Source: JAETTH01 sp964455975 (GTDB taxonomy: Bacteria; Bacillota; Clostridia; TANB77; CAG-508). Taken from it: a stretch of DNA of 14,405 bases. A program made the position numbers and the translations under genes. This document shows, one piece after another, positions 14,384 to 14,405 of this stretch. Below the pieces are notes generated by a model that did not search any database, was not told the DNA's origin, and saw only the letters and a list, made by a program, of their open reading frames with translations. Every line of letters begins with the position of its first letter. The stretch's first letter is position 1. The DNA is taken from contig CAYVYP010000037.1 of the NCBI GenBank assembly GCA_964455975.1, positions 1-14,405 on the forward strand, in the 5' to 3' direction.

Positions 14384-14405
14384 GACAAAAAACACAGTAG
14401 AGTAA

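Overview
The window is AT-rich chromosomal DNA from a low-GC Gram-positive bacterium, most likely an uncultured member of the Clostridia (Bacillota). The signs are strong GGAGG ribosome-binding sites, AGA-dominated arginine codons, a CIRCE operator in front of groESL, an EndoA/NdoA-type MazF, and a minD-minE-rodA cluster. Species cannot be assigned from the sequence alone.

Layout, right to left: almost everything is on the minus strand. Only deoD, at the right edge, reads plus, diverging from groES. Leftward come CIRCE/promoter-groES-groEL; a Yip1-like membrane protein ending in a strong terminator; a promoter followed by minD-minE-rodA-dusB; a LolA/GerS-like membrane protein and an antitoxin-less MazF ending in a terminator; an HD-GYP protein and mfd; a roughly 300-base gap holding a candidate type I toxin-antitoxin pair; and a SpoU/TrmH RNA methyltransferase. 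Functions are mostly housekeeping: protein folding, septum placement, wall elongation, tRNA modification, transcription-coupled repair and nucleoside salvage.

The outstanding feature is the genetic code. Six conserved genes (mfd, the HD-GYP gene, dusB, rodA, groES, deoD) are broken by seven +1 frameshifts, two of them in rodA. At every break the upstream frame arrives at a CGG codon. Skipping its C gives GGN (glycine) and restores a full-length protein ending at the expected length. These seven are the only in-frame CGG codons I can find in the window. Thirteen further CGG triplets on coding strands straddle two codons and none disturbs the frame. CGT and CGA are read normally as arginine. 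The simplest reading is that CGG has lost its arginine meaning and that CGGN acts as a four-base glycine codon, or as a highly efficient +1 shift site. The genes involved include essential ones, so decoding would have to be efficient. Systematic sequencing error is the main alternative, but it does not predict the dependence on reading phase and coding strand, which holds on both genomic strands.
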